From NCBI GenBank assembly GCA_016267585.1, contig JACQUT010000070.1, positions 1 through 7,775 of the forward strand: a stretch of DNA of 7,775 bases, given 5' to 3'. Each line of letters begins with the position of its first letter. The stretch's first letter is position 1. This document shows, piece after piece, positions 1 to 6,866 of this stretch. The notes below the pieces were generated by a model. That model worked only from the letters and a program-made list of their open reading frames with translations. It did no database searches and was not told where the DNA came from. Source of the stretch: Cyanobacteria bacterium NC_groundwater_1444_Ag_S-0.65um_54_12 (GTDB lineage Bacteria > Cyanobacteriota > Sericytochromatia > S15B-MN24 > VGJW01). A program made the translations under genes and the position numbers.

Positions 1-3000
1 GATCTGCTCAACGACTTTGCCAAGGGGGCCACGGTCTCGCTCATCGAAGTGGCTTCCGGCCAGACCAGGGGTACCTCGCTGGCCGATGCCAGTGGGCAAT
101 TTTTGATAGAGTTCGGCAGTACTTTCACGCCAGCTAGACCGCAGCCGGAAGCGACCCGTTCGGTAGCCTACTACCTGGAAGCTATCAAAGGTGTGAAAGG
201 CACCAATCCCGATCTCAACCAAAGCGGGGCCGATGCGGTGCGCTTGCGGACGCTGGTGTGGTTCGATTTCGGGCAAAGTGGCTGGATCAGCCTGAGCAAT
301 GCCACGCCCAGCGCGCTGACCATCAGTCCAGCTACCACCGCGGTAGCCTTTTTCATCAATCAAAAGCAGGTGAACAGCGAGGCAGTGACGCCAGCTGACT
401 TCATTGGCTGTCTAGATCCGCAACTGGCCCCGCCCAACGATTACCGGGCCGCCGGGGATCTGACAGTGACCCTCTACCAGGACCTCTACACCCAAATAGT
501 CAATGCGCTGCTCAAAGACCAGGATCCCATCCAGACCCTGGTGCTCTCGCCCACCGGAACCATCGTCAATACCAGTACCGACTTGCAGGTATCGGGTATC
601 ACGCCGGCAAGCGCTCCGATTGGCAGCCCGGTCACCATCGCCGGCCTCAATTTCGAGCCGGCCAATGTCGCGGTAGCCTTCGTGGGGGCGCTGGCCACGG
701 TAGATCTGGTAGCCAGTAGCAAGAATACCCTCAAAGTCACCGTGCCGCCGGGAGCGCGCAGCGGTCTGGTGCGAGTGTCGCTCAATGGCGTGAACACCTA
801 CTCGCCACCCTTCACCGTGACCAGCGAGGACGGCCACCGCATCACCTTCACGGATAGTAACGGCAGTACCGTGCTCTATGCGGTAAATAATAGCCTGGGC
901 ACCCTGGTGCGCGTGAACCCTGACGGCTCCACCACCACCCTGAATACCGCCCTGGCGACACCGCGTGCCGTGCTGGTGAATCCAGAAAAAGCCACCGCGG
1001 CGCCTTACCGGATCTATGTAGCTAATGCTGGAACCGGCCAGATCGTGCAACTGAACGACACGGGCACGCTGACCAGCGCGAACTGGCTGGCTGTCACCGA
1101 CCCCGGCGCACTGGCACTGGGGCCAGACGGCGATCTTTACGTGGCGCAGACCAGCGCTAACAGCATCTTGCGGGCACGGATCGACTGGGCGGCGGGAACG
1201 GTGACCAGTACCAGCGTGGCCACCTACACCGGATTGACCGGTCCGACCGCGCTGGCTTTCGATTACCAGGGCTACCTCTACGTGGTGGAGCCCAGTGCGA
1301 ACCGGGTGCGGCGTTTTCTGCCGCAAGCTGGCGATGCCGGAGTCATGAACCCCGCTTTCACCGATTGGGCCTACCTGAACGATCCGGCTGCTATAGCGCT
1401 CGATACCGGCGGTAACGCTCTGGTGACCAGTCCCTCCAACAATGTCATCTTCAAGATAGATCCGGTGCGCAACATGTCGGCGCTCGCCACGGTGGAAGGC
1501 GCGCGATCGCTGGGACAGGATGCAGCTGGCAATTTATATGTGGTAGATCAGACGCGCAGCTTGATCCGGCGTTTGACCAGCAGTGGCGACCAGCGCATCA
1601 TGGCTTACGGCCTGGCCAATTTGCGGGGCCTGGCGGTGGATCCGTCAGCCAATATTTACGTGGCGTTGCAAAATTCGGGCGCCATCCTCAAGCTCGCTAG
1701 CGATGGCGTCACCACCAACCCCCTGACGGCCGGCATGGCGGCGCCTTATGGTCTGACTTATCGCAATGGCAAGATCTATGTCGCCCAAACCGACACCCAG
1801 AGCGCCACCGAGCTGACGCTGGCCGGAGACGCCCGCTCGGTGATCACCACCGGACTGCATAGCCCCGGCGGGGTGGAAGTCAGCGACGATGGCAATACCT
1901 ACTATGTGGGCCGCGCCAACCTGGATGATTGCTACTGGTGCACCGTACCGACCGGCGGGACCGCCTGGCTCAATGCGGGAATCGACATCGTGACCGGAGG
2001 CGCCATCACCCAGCGCTTTGCCAGGATTTTCGGCAACTACGGCTGGAGTACCTATGATCAAGCCCTCTACAAGATCGATCCCTGGACTTTTGTCCTGGCG
2101 GATCAGCGCAGCCGTAAACTGATCTTGATGACCAATTATGTCGGGGTGAGTGGCTCGACCCGCATCTCGGATGTGACGCCACCCTTTGGTGGAAGCAAAG
2201 TCTTTCCCAACGATATCTACGATGTCGTGTACGACGGCAGCCGTTATCTTTACGTGTCGTGCGCCAACCAGAAAGTATATCGCGTCGACACCCAGAATTA
2301 TGGTCAAGAAGCCACCGCCATCTCCGGCTTCACTGGCACTCCCTATGGTTTGACCATGCTGAGCGGGGTGCTCTACGTGGTCGATCGCCCCGGCGGGCTC
2401 AAGCGAGTGAGCAGCCCCCAGATTGCCGTGACGGCGGACGCCTGGAATGCGGTCTTTGGCAGCGACCTGCTCGGCCTGACCAGCTATGGCGGGCAGCTCT
2501 ACGTGTCGGATTACGGCGGCAACCGGATCTGGCAAGTCGATCCGGCTGGTCCCACCAGCACGGTGTATGTCAACCTGGTCAGTAGGCCCAGCCGCTTGCG
2601 CGCGTACAATGACGGTCGCCTGCTCGTGCGAGTCAACGATAGCGTATTTTACCGCGTCTCGGCCGGAGGTTCGCCCACCCCTACCCAGTACATATCCACG
2701 GTTGGTTGCACTTCTTGTAGTAAAATCGAGTTTTTCGTCGACGAAAATAACTTCGAGTACTGGGCCGAGCCGCGGCAGCACCGGATAGCCTATGCCATCG
2801 GGATGCTCAATACCCGGGAGCTGGCCCGCGATGGCGACTGGCTATACATCGCGGCCACCAGCGGGGTTTATGGCATCAACTTCACCAGCGGGGACGATCT
2901 GAGTATCAGCGGCGTCGGTGGCCCGCGCGGCCTGGCAGTACACCCCACTTCGCGCGATCTCTACATACTCAGCAGCATAGGCCGGCTCTATTCGGTAGAT

Positions 3001-3186
3001 CTGGCAAGCCGCTCGATTACCACCCGCTTGACGCTGGGCAGCAATAGCGGCTGGGGACTCGATTATGACGCCGGTGGCAACAAGCTCTATGCTGCCTCGC
3101 CAGCCAATAGCCTGGTGTATCGCATCGATCCGACTGACTGGAGCCAGACTTACCTGAAGGTGGGCCTCAACGTCCCACTGTTCTAG
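1..3186 (+). CDS. Giant TIG/IPT and NHL-type beta-propeller protein, 5' partial
   Basis: The frame is open from the first base and stops at TAG 3184-3186, giving 1061 visible residues; the start is upstream, and the GTG at 49 is not a credible start because coding continues before it. Residues 1-35 (GATVSLIEVASGQTRGTSLADASGQF, here split as GATVSLIE... and ...ADASGQF) look like the end of a carboxypeptidase-regulatory-like beta-sandwich. Residues 36-194 are an unrecognised linker region. Residues 195-275 match a TIG/IPT immunoglobulin-like fold (ITPASAPIGSPVTIAG, then VPPGARSGLVRV). Residues 276-1061 carry about 18 copies of a LYVA...I.R(V/I) motif every 39-52 residues, typical of NHL/six-bladed propellers. 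Such architecture is known from secreted or surface proteins; binding or adhesion is inference. No transmembrane helix or C-terminal sorting signal is visible, and any signal peptide would be upstream. Six cysteines are present, four of them in two CxxC motifs. It converges on the flagellar operon and need not be functionally linked to it. Confidence 0.85.
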   Translation, partial: DLLNDFAKGATVSLIEVASGQTRGTSLADASGQFLIEFGSTFTPARPQPEATRSVAYYLEAIKGVKGTNPDLNQSGADAVRLRTLVWFDFGQSGWISLSNATPSALTISPATTAVAFFINQKQVNSEAVTPADFIGCLDPQLAPPNDYRAAGDLTVTLYQDLYTQIVNALLKDQDPIQTLVLSPTGTIVNTSTDLQVSGITPASAPIGSPVTIAGLNFEPANVAVAFVGALATVDLVASSKNTLKVTVPPGARSGLVRVSLNGVNTYSPPFTVTSEDGHRITFTDSNGSTVLYAVNNSLGTLVRVNPDGSTTTLNTALATPRAVLVNPEKATAAPYRIYVANAGTGQIVQLNDTGTLTSANWLAVTDPGALALGPDGDLYVAQTSANSILRARIDWAAGTVTSTSVATYTGLTGPTALAFDYQGYLYVVEPSANRVRRFLPQAGDAGVMNPAFTDWAYLNDPAAIALDTGGNALVTSPSNNVIFKIDPVRNMSALATVEGARSLGQDAAGNLYVVDQTRSLIRRLTSSGDQRIMAYGLANLRGLAVDPSANIYVALQNSGAILKLASDGVTTNPLTAGMAAPYGLTYRNGKIYVAQTDTQSATELTLAGDARSVITTGLHSPGGVEVSDDGNTYYVGRANLDDCYWCTVPTGGTAWLNAGIDIVTGGAITQRFARIFGNYGWSTYDQALYKIDPWTFVLADQRSRKLILMTNYVGVSGSTRISDVTPPFGGSKVFPNDIYDVVYDGSRYLYVSCANQKVYRVDTQNYGQEATAISGFTGTPYGLTMLSGVLYVVDRPGGLKRVSSPQIAVTADAWNAVFGSDLLGLTSYGGQLYVSDYGGNRIWQVDPAGPTSTVYVNLVSRPSRLRAYNDGRLLVRVNDSVFYRVSAGGSPTPTQYISTVGCTSCSKIEFFVDENNFEYWAEPRQHRIAYAIGMLNTRELARDGDWLYIAATSGVYGINFTSGDDLSISGVGGPRGLAVHPTSRDLYILSSIGRLYSVDLASRSITTRLTLGSNSGWGLDYDAGGNKLYAASPANSLVYRIDPTDWSQTYLKVGLNVPLF
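868..3126 (+). repeat. Array of about 18 degenerate NHL-like blade repeats (protein level)
   Basis: Within the giant plus-strand protein, the motif small/hydrophobic-Tyr-Val-(Ala/Val/Ser) followed 8-10 residues later by Ile/Val-x-Arg/Lys/Gln-Val/Ile recurs. I place the Tyr-equivalent residue at about 293, 339, 380, 427, 474, 513, 553, 593, 635, 699, 751, 792, 834, 875, 920, 949, 988 and 1030, counting from the first codon in the window. Good examples are LYVAQTSANSILRA, LYVVEPSANRVRRF and LYVSDYGGNRIWQV. Spacing is mostly 39-47 residues, the usual blade size; the exceptions are 64 and 52 around residues 636-750 and 29 between 920 and 949. Eighteen motifs would suit three six-bladed propellers, which is inference. 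The repeats are divergent at DNA level, so this is an old duplication series and not a recent tandem repeat. Confidence 0.6.
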
Positions 3187-3212
3187 ACCGAGGGGATCTC
3201 CATCATGCGCGC

Positions 3213-3241
3213 AGCGCCTTATGGCACTAAGCTATTTTTTT
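3213..3241 (+). terminator. Weak candidate terminator for the giant propeller gene
   Basis: An imperfect hairpin, AGCGCC (3213-3218), loop TTAT, GGCACT (3223-3228), has one C-A mismatch. It is followed after six bases by seven T residues (3235-3241). It lies 26 bases after the propeller gene stop, and its T-tract overlaps the stop codon of the converging sigma gene. The stem is short and the T-tract is not directly adjacent, so a true intrinsic terminator is uncertain. On the opposite strand there is no T-tract after the hairpin, so nothing visible ends the flagellar operon here. Confidence 0.25.
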
Positions 3242-3992
3242 ACCAGCTGATAAAATCGTCCAGCGATTTTCGCTTGCCGAGTTTTTGCCGCAGTTGCTCC
3301 AGGGCGCGACGATGGATACGGCTCACCCATGATTCCGATAGGCCGAGCTTTTGTCCAATCTCATTGAAGCTCATGTTATGGAAGTAATACAGGCGCAGCG
3401 TGGTACGCTCCTGGTTGGGTAGCTGTTCAATGGTAAGGCGAAGCAACTGTTGCAGTTCTTCCAGCTCCATCTCATGCTGGATGCGATCGGAAGTTCCCAG
3501 CTGGTTGAGCAGCGAGAAACCCTCCTCGCCGTCGGAACCGGAAGGGGCATCCAAACTGAGAATGTAGCTATAGGTGAGCTGGGTGATCTTGTTGACCAGC
3601 AGCGCGGCGTCCGCCTCGGGATCGTCGCCTAGCTCGCTCTCATAGCCGCCAGCATATTCACCATCGTCCGGGCTCGCCTCCTCGGCCGACGGCTGTTTAC
3701 CTTTGGGCATGGTGGGCAATTTGGGCAAATTATCGAGGATGGCACCCTTGATGTAGTAAGTGGCGAAGGTTTCGAACTTTACCCCGCGCTCCGGATCGAA
3801 GCGATCGTAGGCAGCCAGTAGTCCCATCATTCCATCGGATACCAGATCTTCCAGATCGTAGTGCCGCGGTAATTTGGTAGCGATGCGGCGGGCGATGGCG
3901 CGCACCATCGGCAGGTATTTCTTGACCTGTTCGTCACCGAGTGAGGGATTACCCTTCCCACCCGCGGGAACGGTCGGTTTCTTTTGTACCAT
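3240..3992 (-). CDS. fliA: FliA/WhiG-type flagellar sigma factor (sigma-28 family)
   Basis: A 250-residue sigma-70-family protein that would direct RNA polymerase core to a subset of promoters, in this setting probably late flagellar genes. Region 2 lies at about residues 22-90: VKKYLPMVRAIARRIA, then LEDLVSDGMMGLLAAYDRFD, then GVKFETFATYYIKGAILDNL, a pattern close to FliA. Region 4 lies at about 185-240, with LPNQERTTLRLYYFHNMS and the helix-turn-helix EIGQKLGLSESWVSRIHRRA. Between them, the FliA region 3 signature (normally DWVPRSVR-like after region 2) is not recognisable; residues 91-145 are a Pro/Gly/Asp/Glu-rich stretch instead. I chose ATG at 3990-3992, ten bases after the flgJ stop. 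The frame stays open further upstream, but that part overlaps flgJ and does not look like protein. No clear Shine-Dalgarno is seen, which suggests coupling to flgJ. Family membership is firm; the exact subtype is less so, as WhiG-like or another group 3 sigma is possible. Confidence 0.88.
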   Translation of the reverse strand: MVQKKPTVPAGGKGNPSLGDEQVKKYLPMVRAIARRIATKLPRHYDLEDLVSDGMMGLLAAYDRFDPERGVKFETFATYYIKGAILDNLPKLPTMPKGKQPSAEEASPDDGEYAGGYESELGDDPEADAALLVNKITQLTYSYILSLDAPSGSDGEEGFSLLNQLGTSDRIQHEMELEELQQLLRLTIEQLPNQERTTLRLYYFHNMSFNEIGQKLGLSESWVSRIHRRALEQLRQKLGKRKSLDDFISW

Positions 3993-4002
3993 CAGCGGCC
4001 GG

Positions 4003-4371
4003 TCAGCGTTTCTGCTCGCCAAGTTGCCGGAGCAATGCCTCGATAATTTGCGAGGCTGCACCATCCGCGAATTGCCGACCCAGCGCTTGATCGAAAAAAT
4101 CCATGAAAAGCTCCGTATCGCCACCGCCCAAGAGACTATCTTCTTCCGACTTGGGCCTCATCTCGGAAAACATGTACCCGAAAAGTATGCCGGCAAAATC
4201 TTTTGCGGCTGAAGTAACATTTTCTGAGAGATTTCGCAGCGGATCAGGTAATGCGAACTGGTCAGTCAGCGTTGCCGCCACGGGCGGCGGGGTCAGCTCA
4301 TCAGGTGGCAGCACCAGGGGGGGAGGGAAAAAAGTTCCCGCCAACCGGGGGGGCGGTGGTACACGTTCCAT
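4003..4371 (-). CDS. flgJ: FlgJ-type flagellar rod-binding protein, no muramidase domain
   Basis: A 122-residue protein whose residues 54-117 match the FlgJ N-terminal rod-binding domain: SAAKDFAGILFGYMFSEMR, then LLGGGDTELFMDFFDQALGRQ, then IIEALLRQL. In enterobacteria this domain caps or scaffolds the growing rod and is fused to a peptidoglycan hydrolase; single-domain forms like this one are common elsewhere and need a separate hydrolase. There is no signal peptide, as expected for a protein exported by the flagellar system or acting at the rod. Residues 5-30 are unusually proline-rich (PPPP, PPP, PP, PPP), encoded partly by two runs of seven C. The ATG lies two bases after the flgI stop, with GGAG about 11 bases upstream inside flgI. 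The sigma gene follows ten bases later. Confidence 0.88.
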   Translation of the reverse strand: MERVPPPPRLAGTFFPPPLVLPPDELTPPPVAATLTDQFALPDPLRNLSENVTSAAKDFAGILFGYMFSEMRPKSEEDSLLGGGDTELFMDFFDQALGRQFADGAASQIIEALLRQLGEQKR

Positions 4372-4373
4372 TG

Positions 4374-5516
4374 TCAGATGATCTCCAGCTGAGCGTTCAG
4401 GGCGCCGGCTGCCTTGATATTCTGCAAGATGGTGATGAGGTCGCGCGGCGTGGTGCCAAGCGCATTGAGCGACCGGACCAGTTGACCCAGCGTGGTACCC
4501 TTGTCGAAAATCACGGTCTTGGCACGTTGCTCTTCCGCGGTGACGGTGGAATCCTGGGTAACCTGGGTCTGTCCACTCGACAGAGGTGGAGGCTGCGACA
4601 CGTTGGTCTTGGTCTCTACCTTTATGATCAGGCCACCATGACTGATGGCCACCGGGTCGATCTTGACCATCGAGCCCAGGATGACCGTACCGGTACGCTC
4701 CTCTATGATGACCTTGGCCACCGCGTCCGGAACTACCTCTAGCGCTTCCAGGCGCGCTACCAAGTCTACCAGGTTGTCACGGAATTGGCTGGTGACATAG
4801 ACGCGAATGGTCGCCGCATCCAATGCCTGCGCTGCTCCGAGGTAAGATCTGCCTATGGCGGCTGCCATGCGCGAGGCGGTGACGTAATCCGGGTTCAGCA
4901 AGTTGAGGTAGAGGAAGCCGTTGACATCGAGAACGGTCACCGGGACTTCACGCTCGATGGTCGCGCCGCTGGGAATGCGTGCTACCAGGGTAGCATTCTT
5001 CTTGACCTGATTGCCGCTCACCTCGATTCCGAAACCTCCCGTAGAAAGAGCTCCCTGGGCTACCGCATAAACCTTGTCGTCCGGGCCCTTCAACGGGGTA
5101 GATATGAGCATGCCGTTAGCCAGGCTCTTGGCATCACCGATGGAAGAGACGGTGACATCTATCAGCTGGCCCGGTTTGAAAAAGGGTGGCAGCTTGGCAT
5201 CGACCGATACCACCGCCACATTTTTGGAACGCAGCCGTTCGGTGGGGAAAAGGCCACTCCCTTGCACGAAGTTCCGCAAAGCACGTTCGGAAAAGCCAGT
5301 GGCCTGCGAATCGCCGGTCCCCTCCAACCCCACTACCAACCCCAGGCCATGCAGAGCGTTGGGGCGCGCCCCGGCAATGACAGCGATATCCTTGAGGCGC
5401 ACGGGCTTGCTGATCAAGACCTGAGCGGTGCTGGGCGTAGCCAAGGCCAGCTGCGCCAGGCTCAAGAGCGCAGACAGTACTGACGTCGCTCCGCGGAATG
5501 GTAGTTGGCGCAACAT
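4374..5516 (-). CDS. flgI: Flagellar P-ring protein FlgI
   Basis: A 380-residue precursor of the periplasmic ring that acts as a bushing around the distal rod in the peptidoglycan layer. A Sec signal peptide is visible: Arg at 3 and 8, hydrophobic core about 11-26, likely cleavage near STA-Q at 31-32. Family hallmarks run through the whole length: VRLKDIAVIAGARPN (39-53), GLGLVVGLEGTGD (57-69), LPPFFKPGQLIDVTVSSIGD (109-128), TPLKGPDDKVYAVAQGAL (140-157), ERTGTVILG (273-281) and the C-terminal ALGTTPRDLITILQ...AGALNAQLEII. Length fits the family (E. coli precursor about 365). No cysteine is present, whereas E. coli FlgI has a disulfide; its C-terminal AGC is AGA here. The start overlaps the flgH stop (TGATG) and has no Shine-Dalgarno of its own, so translation probably depends on flgH. 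Confidence 0.97.
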   Translation of the reverse strand: MLRQLPFRGATSVLSALLSLAQLALATPSTAQVLISKPVRLKDIAVIAGARPNALHGLGLVVGLEGTGDSQATGFSERALRNFVQGSGLFPTERLRSKNVAVVSVDAKLPPFFKPGQLIDVTVSSIGDAKSLANGMLISTPLKGPDDKVYAVAQGALSTGGFGIEVSGNQVKKNATLVARIPSGATIEREVPVTVLDVNGFLYLNLLNPDYVTASRMAAAIGRSYLGAAQALDAATIRVYVTSQFRDNLVDLVARLEALEVVPDAVAKVIIEERTGTVILGSMVKIDPVAISHGGLIIKVETKTNVSQPPPLSSGQTQVTQDSTVTAEEQRAKTVIFDKGTTLGQLVRSLNALGTTPRDLITILQNIKAAGALNAQLEII

Positions 5517-6139
5517 CAGAACAACCAGTTAAGAACGCGGGTCAGCAGACCCGGCGTAGTCTTGGCCGAGTTGGGGCCAGAACCCTGGTATTCCAGCTGG
5601 AAATTGGCAATTTTGTCGCTCGAGACCTTGTTGTTCTCCCCGATATCATAAGGCCTGACGATGCCGCTTAACACTACGGTGCTTTTTTCTTCATTGACCA
5701 CCAATTCCTTGGTACCCTTGATGCGCAAGGAACCATCCGGCAGGATCTCCACTACCTGGGCCGCTACTTGCATGTTGATGGTGCCGCCACGCCGCGTGAC
5801 GCCGTCACCCGAGAAATCCTCCTTGCCACGCAGGTCGATGCCGGATTTAAAGGTGCGCGGCAATATGCTGCCAAAATCCCACGAAGCGGTGAGCTTGCTA
5901 TCCTTGACGGCCTTGGTGGTGGCATTTTGCTCCGCCTGGATATTCTCGGTCACCACTACGGTGATCAGCGCACCGGGACCCAGCGAGGAGCGGCGATCGC
6001 CAATCTGGTCCGAAATGAGCCCGCTGGAATGGGTATCGGCAAAGAGTGAATCCGCTCGTGCCGGTGCCAGCGGCAGCACGCTGCCGATCAGCATACCGCT
6101 CCCGATTAGCCAGCGGTACCTGCTACCATGCATTCTCAT
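5516..6139 (-). CDS. flgH: Flagellar L-ring protein FlgH, lacking a lipobox
   Basis: A 207-residue protein matching FlgH, the outer-membrane ring surrounding the distal rod. The mature start SLFADTHSSGLISDQIGDRR, the LGPGALITVVVTENIQAEQNA segment (53-73), the DFSGDGVTRRGGTINMQVAA block (108-127) and the DGSLRIKGTKELVVNEE...LSGIVRPYDI...NKVSSDKIANFQLEYQG block (135-186) follow the family pattern to the C-terminal LLTRVLNWLF. The signal peptide (Arg 2, 7 and 9; core 11-25) ends in ARA-D, a type I peptidase site. There is no LxxC lipobox and no cysteine anywhere, unlike the enterobacterial lipoprotein. ATG at 6139 overlaps the flgA stop (ATGA), with a purine-rich GAGGGGGAAGA just upstream; a second in-frame ATG at 6133 is possible. 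flgI follows with a one-base overlap. Confidence 0.95.
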   Translation of the reverse strand: MRMHGSRYRWLIGSGMLIGSVLPLAPARADSLFADTHSSGLISDQIGDRRSSLGPGALITVVVTENIQAEQNATTKAVKDSKLTASWDFGSILPRTFKSGIDLRGKEDFSGDGVTRRGGTINMQVAAQVVEILPDGSLRIKGTKELVVNEEKSTVVLSGIVRPYDIGENNKVSSDKIANFQLEYQGSGPNSAKTTPGLLTRVLNWLF

Positions 6140-6858
6140 TCTTCCCCCTCTACCGTTACTTCCACCAGATCCGGACCAGCCACCCGGGCAATGTAATCGC
6201 GCCGTGATACCGGATTCAAGACGCGTACCACCTGGCCGGAACGGCCATCTTGCAACGCCTGGCCGGTAGTCAGGATCAACAGGGAGCCGCTTTGCAGGCG
6301 TACCGAGACCATGCTGCCACCCTTGACTGCTGGCGGCAGATCCAGCAGCGACGAGGTCAGAGGCATTCCCGGCGGAATCTCACGCCGTGCTTTGGCCCCC
6401 ACTACCGCTGCCAGTACGTTGTAAGGCTGACTGGGCAGACTGGTCCGCGAACGCCGCTCCAGCTTGAGCGAACTTTCGTCCAGTACCGCACCGCGGGCAA
6501 TGGCACTGCGCGAGACCACGACTTCTTCCCAGACGGCTATGGTGAGGCGGGGAAAGATCATGGTCTTGTTCCCCTGATGCCAGACCTCTATGGGCACCGG
6601 CATGGTACCTTGCAAATTGTACACCTTGCCAAGCTTTGGCTTGCCATCTTGCGGCAGGTTGGGCGCCAGTATCGCCAGGCGGTTACCCGACCAGCGCACT
6701 TCCACATCCTTGGTATTGACCTGATATTGCTGGGCCGTCGCGTCGCGCACCAGATCCAGGATCTGCCGCTCACTAACCGCCTCGGCCGGGAGCGTACCCA
6801 GCAGCAGTGAGCTGGCGAACCAGCTGCTGACCATCATTGTGGTACTACCCCTTACCAT
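6136..6858 (-). CDS. flgA: P-ring assembly chaperone FlgA
   Basis: A 240-residue periplasmic protein. FlgA binds FlgI and prevents its premature polymerisation. The signal peptide covers about 1-27 (Arg 3, hydrophobic 10-22, AEA-V cleavage). Residues 28-110 form a divergent N-terminal domain. Residues 112-174 resemble an SAF domain (VVVSRSAIARGAVLDESSL, then VLAAVVGAKARREIPPGMPL), and the C-terminal part has the usual VSVRLQSGSLLILTTGQALQDG and GQVVRVLNPVSRRDYIARV pattern. Length is typical. I chose ATG 6856-6858, six bases after the flgG stop, with AAGGTGA just upstream, because this start supplies the positive charge of the signal peptide. ATG 6835-6837 (residue 8), with AAGGGG about 10 bases upstream, is a possible alternative. 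Its position directly before flgH and flgI suits its chaperone role. Confidence 0.93.
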   Translation of the reverse strand: MVRGSTTMMVSSWFASSLLLGTLPAEAVSERQILDLVRDATAQQYQVNTKDVEVRWSGNRLAILAPNLPQDGKPKLGKVYNLQGTMPVPIEVWHQGNKTMIFPRLTIAVWEEVVVSRSAIARGAVLDESSLKLERRSRTSLPSQPYNVLAAVVGAKARREIPPGMPLTSSLLDLPPAVKGGSMVSVRLQSGSLLILTTGQALQDGRSGQVVRVLNPVSRRDYIARVAGPDLVEVTVEGEE

Positions 6859-6859
6859 T

Positions 6860-6866
6860 TCACCTT
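6860..6866 (-). promoter_or_regulatory. Ribosome binding site of flgA (AAGGTGA)
   Basis: On the minus strand AAGGTGA overlaps the flgG stop codon TAA and sits immediately before the flgA ATG. The spacing is short, about four bases from AAGG, which is why the second in-frame ATG at 6835-6837, preceded by AAGGGG at a more usual distance, cannot be excluded as the true start. Confidence 0.4.

Noticed and set aside
412..1326. 304-codon open frame on the minus strand inside the giant propeller gene
   Set aside because: It is antisense to a continuous gene with clear TIG and propeller repeats. Its translation is His/Arg/Gly-rich with no recognisable domain, as expected of a shadow frame in GC-rich coding DNA.
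1645..2781. 378-codon open frame on the minus strand
   Set aside because: It is also antisense to the propeller repeats; its composition mirrors the repeats and no domain or convincing start context is visible.
3187..3239. Terminator for the flagellar operon in the convergent gap
   Set aside because: On the minus strand no stem is followed by a T-tract; only a weak plus-strand candidate exists.
3205..3387. Possible 60-residue gene after the propeller gene, with GAGGGG upstream
   Set aside because: Most of it is antisense to the conserved region 4 of the sigma factor, and the product is Arg/Ser/Cys-rich without a recognisable fold.
3993..4124. 44-residue N-terminal extension of the sigma factor
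   Set aside because: It overlaps flgJ in another frame, contains a non-typical Arg/Ser/Trp/Cys mixture, and region 2 begins well after the ATG at 3992; family length also fits 250 residues.
4785..5483. 232-codon open frame on the plus strand over flgI
   Set aside because: It lies wholly inside flgI, whose family motifs are unmistakable; the plus-strand product is low-complexity and Arg/Gly-rich.
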